64,000 nt of DNA from Macrostomum hystrix (lineage: Eukaryota; Platyhelminthes; Macrostomidae), in assembly GCA_950097015.1 (NCBI GenBank), contig CATNEN010000001.1:10562001-10626000 (forward strand). The letters run 5' to 3'. Of this stretch, positions 61,401 to 64,000 are shown piece by piece. Numbering within the stretch: position 1 is the stretch's first letter; each line of letters opens with the position of its first letter. The notes below the pieces were generated by a model. It was given only the letters and a program-made list of their open reading frames with translations, made no database searches and was not told the DNA's origin. The translations under genes were made by a program, and so were the position numbers.

Positions 61401-63680
61401 CTGCTGCCAGATTCTTAGAAAGCGGTCGCTATTATCCGCACAATGGCAGTGTCGTCGCCACATATCCGAGCCGGTATAGGCGCCTGGTGTTTCCAAACAC
61501 TTTTGTCGGATTCACGAACCTGACGCTCAATATTTGTACTGTGGTGGTGAGTCTGCTCAATGGCCAGCCTGTCATGGTTTGTTCTGTGGGTGAGTGGCAG
61601 AGTGAGTGGCAGAGGGGGTAAGTGGCAGAGCAGTCTAACCCGTCTGCCTCTCGCGCCAAGGTCCCTTGAGCTCGATTCTGCGGCGAGGCCCCACTCTCGC
61701 CACATTGAAGCGCAGCCGCGGAGAGAATGCTTAGTGGCAATTTACGCCCTTGAAGGGCCAAACTCCAAGTCACAGTTAGAGTGTACACTGCTTGACGATC
61801 AGAAAGTCAGGGCAGATGTACACACTTGTGTGTCTAGGTTTGTCTAGGTACAGTATCTGTGTGTGTGGCCTCAGGAGCCAGCGAAATGGGAAGAATTGTC
61901 GCCTCGCTGGCTGCGAATCTGCTGTCACCAAATGACCTGCCAATTGGGGGCGAGAGGGGTCAGCGGCTAACGTCGCTGCCTCGCACTCCAAAGGACGCTA
62001 GTTCGATTCACCCTTCAGGTCACGATTAATTTCGGTACTTGTTGGGGGGGTTTGGACAGTAGCGACCGGCGGAGGTGCACCATATTTCGTGCAATCAAAG
62101 CTTGAAAAATAGCTTCGCTCCTACCTTTCTGTGTGCCTGTTCTGCGTTGTATGAGTTATGTGCGTTGGCGCTGGGGCGTTAGACCTTGCGGGGGGTGGCT
62201 GGGGGGCGGGTGTACACCGCCGCGCGCTCATCTGGATTTCCGTAAGCGCGATTGGATAAAGTGTACACTCGTCACCCGCCCCCCCCTGAGGACTGATTTC
62301 TATCAGCCTTCCGCCCCGGCTTGGTCTGCTCTGTGCGTGTGCGGGCCTGGGGTGAGAGGCACTCCGGCTGCCGCCCCCTTCCCCGCTTGGCTTGCTGCTG
62401 TGTGTGTGAGGTGCCTGCTCAGGGGAGGCGGCGCGATGGGCGGCTCTCGCCTAGTTCGCCGGCCTGGGGGCATGCCGTTCCTGTGTTTGTGCGTCAAGTG
62501 CCCCAGGTCCCCCTGCAAAGTAAGTAAGTAAGACGTGCCAATTGCGTTTTGTAAACATTTTTATCTGGGGGGATCTAAACCCTCAAGCGAAGCCTCAAGA
62601 AATCAAGAAGGCCCCTCAAGAAAACACGACTCAAGGCTGGAGCAGAGACAGGAAAACTAAGAAAGGGTGCCACAAGAAATTCACTCGCTACTGCAAGGGG
62701 AGGGGATGATTCTCAACGCTGCTACTTAGATTCTCATCAATCCTCATTTCAGACGTCACCCTACTCAATCAACGTGAGCTCACTAGGCCAAAGAGAGAAG
62801 CCGTATCACTCGGCCTTGCTGGATGTGTTCGCTCAGAATTTGCAGTTTAAGTACGCAATTAGTAATCTTCATTTAATTGGAATATCTAAGTTATAGTACT
62901 ATTTATTAAACTGTCGGTTATTTCATATTAAAGTCACAGTTTACCTGTTTCAGCTATGTTCTAATTGAACCCACTGGAGCTACTGTAGATCAGCACCAGT
63001 TTTGTATTAACGAGATTCTGAGCGGGGTAAGCTGTACTAAATATCTGCGTCTAGTAGGATTTTTTGATGTTCGGAATTCACAAATCTTGTGTTAAAGACT
63101 CATAATTTCGGGTATTTGGTTCTTTGTGGGAGCTGTTGCAAAATTTCTTGAAAATCACGACGTCGTTTAGGTACCACAGTATAGGCCCCGTTTGTTTTGG
63201 TCTGCTAAATGTCTTTACAAGTTGACAGCAAACAATCGATTCGCAGCTCATTTTCTCGTTTGAAGCGCGCAAGTTTTGCCTTGCTGTTCGACGCGAAAAG
63301 AAACGAAACGTCGCCAATCGACTATTCGCTCGAGCTGTCACCAACCTGGCTGGGGATTTTATCCAAGCGGCCTGCTAGAAGTAGCCGCATGTGGGCCTTC
63401 TACCGACCCTTTGACGCCATGGTTTGGATCACCGTCCTGGCATTCATGCTGGCTGCATCCTTGGTTGTGTTCCTGTTGGCCTACTTCAACGATTTCTCTG
63501 GTCCGAATCTGGAACTGCCCTACGCCATATCTGATGAGGTCTGGTTCCAGGAGTACATGTTCTCAGTTTTAAGCAGCTTCCTATTGCAGGGCCACGATTT
63601 CTATCCGCTAGCTCTGAGTCCGCGAATTGTCTTGGCCTTCTGGTGGATGCTTACCGTGATTATCTACGGCGCTTATACAG
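58445..63680 (+). CDS. Divergent ionotropic glutamate receptor subunit (9 internal exons, partial)
   Basis: Exons: 58445-58591, 59040-59153 (or 59147), 59411-59625, 60176-60394, 61022-61213, 61295-61546, 62753-62850, 62954-63026, 63266-63680; all phases agree. The amino-terminal domain (exons 1-6) shows GGYHGILAIGD, LPLIAVPTGLCDYNHW, VDSVLILYDSGQ, VNFVILIASEP and several N-glycosylation sequons. The ligand-binding S1 part starts at FVGFTNLTLNICTVV, TSPYSI, then EILSG-RAS and IDYSLELSPTWLGIL. Next follow M1 (VWITVLAFMLAASLVVFLL), a pore loop (FSVLSSFLLQGHDFYP), and M3 (RIVLAFWWMLTVIIYGAYT), where the exon ends at a GTGATT donor. The usual Pro-Leu-Thr and Arg of the agonist pocket are not in register, so ligand choice is uncertain. 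S2, M4 and the 5' end are outside or unrecognised. The exon 9 acceptor (gtttgaag at 63265) is the weakest junction. Confidence 0.85.
59246..59320 (+). mobile_element. SINE family 1 head fragment
   Basis: Contains tttgtctctggcacctgagc, B-box-like gagctcgaatccgcgg, then ggtcacatttatttc; the rest of the element is missing. In a receptor intron. Confidence 0.65.
59685..60115. repeat. 20-bp minisatellite in a receptor intron
   Basis: About 21 copies of a 19-21-bp unit (aacaggatctgaccatgtat), with cgtatttaacagtatctga units in the first half. Confidence 0.93.
60451..60585. mobile_element. Small foldback element (MITE-like)
   Basis: Two 26-bp inverted ends, at 60451-60476 (aaagaccaggggggtatttc + aaatac) and 60560-60585, match at 24 of 26 positions. 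They enclose about 83 bp. Parts of the left half recur at 15705-15755 (ccactgcctacttctagata) and, diverged, near 52740-52810. No coding capacity. Confidence 0.7.
60603..60985 (+). mobile_element. tRNA-derived SINE, family 1, in a receptor intron
   Basis: Head with gtggcagagcggttaacgc, ctcgcaccaaggtcc and gagctcgattcc; body somewhat decayed (gcagaattgctttctctctg in place of cctcctcgctgg). Starts 18 bp after the foldback element. Same strand as the host gene. Confidence 0.87.
61598..61945 (+). mobile_element. tRNA-derived SINE, family 1, in a receptor intron
   Basis: Head agtggcagagcagtctaacc and gagctcgattctgcgg; body gagtgtacactgcttgacga and cgcctcgctggctgcg. The head start is doubled (gagtggcagagtgagtggca). 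Confidence 0.85.
61948..62533 (+). mobile_element. GC-rich tRNA-headed SINE (family 3) with GTAA tail
   Basis: Begins with a third tRNA-like head: gtcagcggctaacgtcgctg (A-box-like) and gctagttcgattcaccc (B-box-like). An unusually GC-rich body of about 480 bp follows and it ends in a short aagtaagtaagtaag tail at 62518-62533. It immediately follows the family 1 SINE. The short ORFs inside are compositional. It is seen once, so the family status is inferred. Confidence 0.6.
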
Positions 63681-63841
63681 GTGATTTCCGGCAAAATCTA
63701 GTCGATTCGAGAAAGCTCTTGTACCAGTTTTAGGGGCTAAAGTTTCCCAGCTTTATGAGCCCGACTGTACGCTCGTACCTGTACCTATCACTAACAAATC
63801 ATGGCTCATAGCTATTTGTTAAAAATGTATTAGCATTTATC

Positions 63842-63970
63842 TGAAAAAAATTGGGTGGGTGTGGCGTGGCGTCCCACCCGTCCATGGACTGAACAGCCGT
63901 ACGCAGTCTTAGCTGCTAGCTAAGTCTTCGCAATAGCTGCGGCTGTGCTGTCGACTACACATCTGGCCTA
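63842..63970 (+). mobile_element. SINE family 2, 3' part
   Basis: Contains gggtgggtgtggcgtggcgt, gtccatggactgaacagc, gcggctgtgctgtcgac and cacatctggcc, collinear with the complement of 54765-54860. Confidence 0.75.
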
Positions 63971-64000
63971 ATCAGGGCAGGTACGAGTATATTCAGTTAT

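Noticed and set aside
62133-62531. 132-codon GC-rich ORF
   Set aside because: It lies wholly within the GC-rich SINE-like element and shows no protein family.
63209-63265. Receptor exon 9 starting at ATG 63209
   Set aside because: No upstream acceptor there keeps phase with exon 8; the acceptor at 63264-63265 does and gives the expected EILSG-RAS join.

Overview
The window is animal (metazoan) nuclear DNA. Its genes are split by many GT-AG introns and match animal-only families: a PXK-type PX pseudokinase, a BRWD/PHIP chromatin reader, an SHP2/corkscrew phosphatase, an ionotropic glutamate receptor and a hemicentin-type VWA protein. Conserved proteins sitting among very abundant minisatellites and tRNA-derived SINEs suggest an invertebrate bilaterian. 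A lophotrochozoan such as a free-living flatworm is plausible, but this is inference and no species can be named. All gene models were assembled by hand from splice signals, reading phase and remembered family sequences.

Layout. (1) 28-6035, plus strand: a complete 12-exon PXK-like gene. (2) 8117-30013, minus strand: an 18-exon BRWD/PHIP-like gene (11718-30013) with LisH-like N-terminus, WD40 propeller, cryptic Tudor region and two bromodomains, followed by a second, diverged cryptic-Tudor/bromodomain-like module (8117-9940). (3) 30838-31766: a dead mariner transposase. (4) 34543-36539, plus: a secreted protein with two tandem hemicentin-type VWA domains. (5) 40292-50747, plus: a five-exon cysteine-rich protein with signal peptide and GPI-type C-terminus, of unknown family; one intron holds a satellite of about 3 kb. 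(6) 52974-54585, minus: an SHP2/corkscrew-like phosphatase whose SH2-SH2-PTP body is one uninterrupted exon; its 5' end was not found. (7) 56650-57513: a decayed Crypton-type tyrosine recombinase. (8) 58445-63680, plus: nine exons of a divergent ionotropic glutamate receptor, open at both ends.

The most striking property is the tandem repeats. About 25 different minisatellites, with units from 5 to 53 bp, occupy most larger introns and several intergenic spaces. Each locus has its own unit and the exons remain intact. One 15-bp array can be traced to a single-copy progenitor in a nearby inverted repeat. Three or more SINE families and a small foldback element make up most of the rest.

The genes do not form a pathway together. 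They look like unrelated neighbours: endosomal trafficking (PXK), chromatin reading (BRWD), extracellular proteins, tyrosine-phosphate signalling (SHP2) and ligand-gated ion flow (iGluR). No bacterial-type operon, CRISPR array or confirmed tRNA/rRNA gene was seen.
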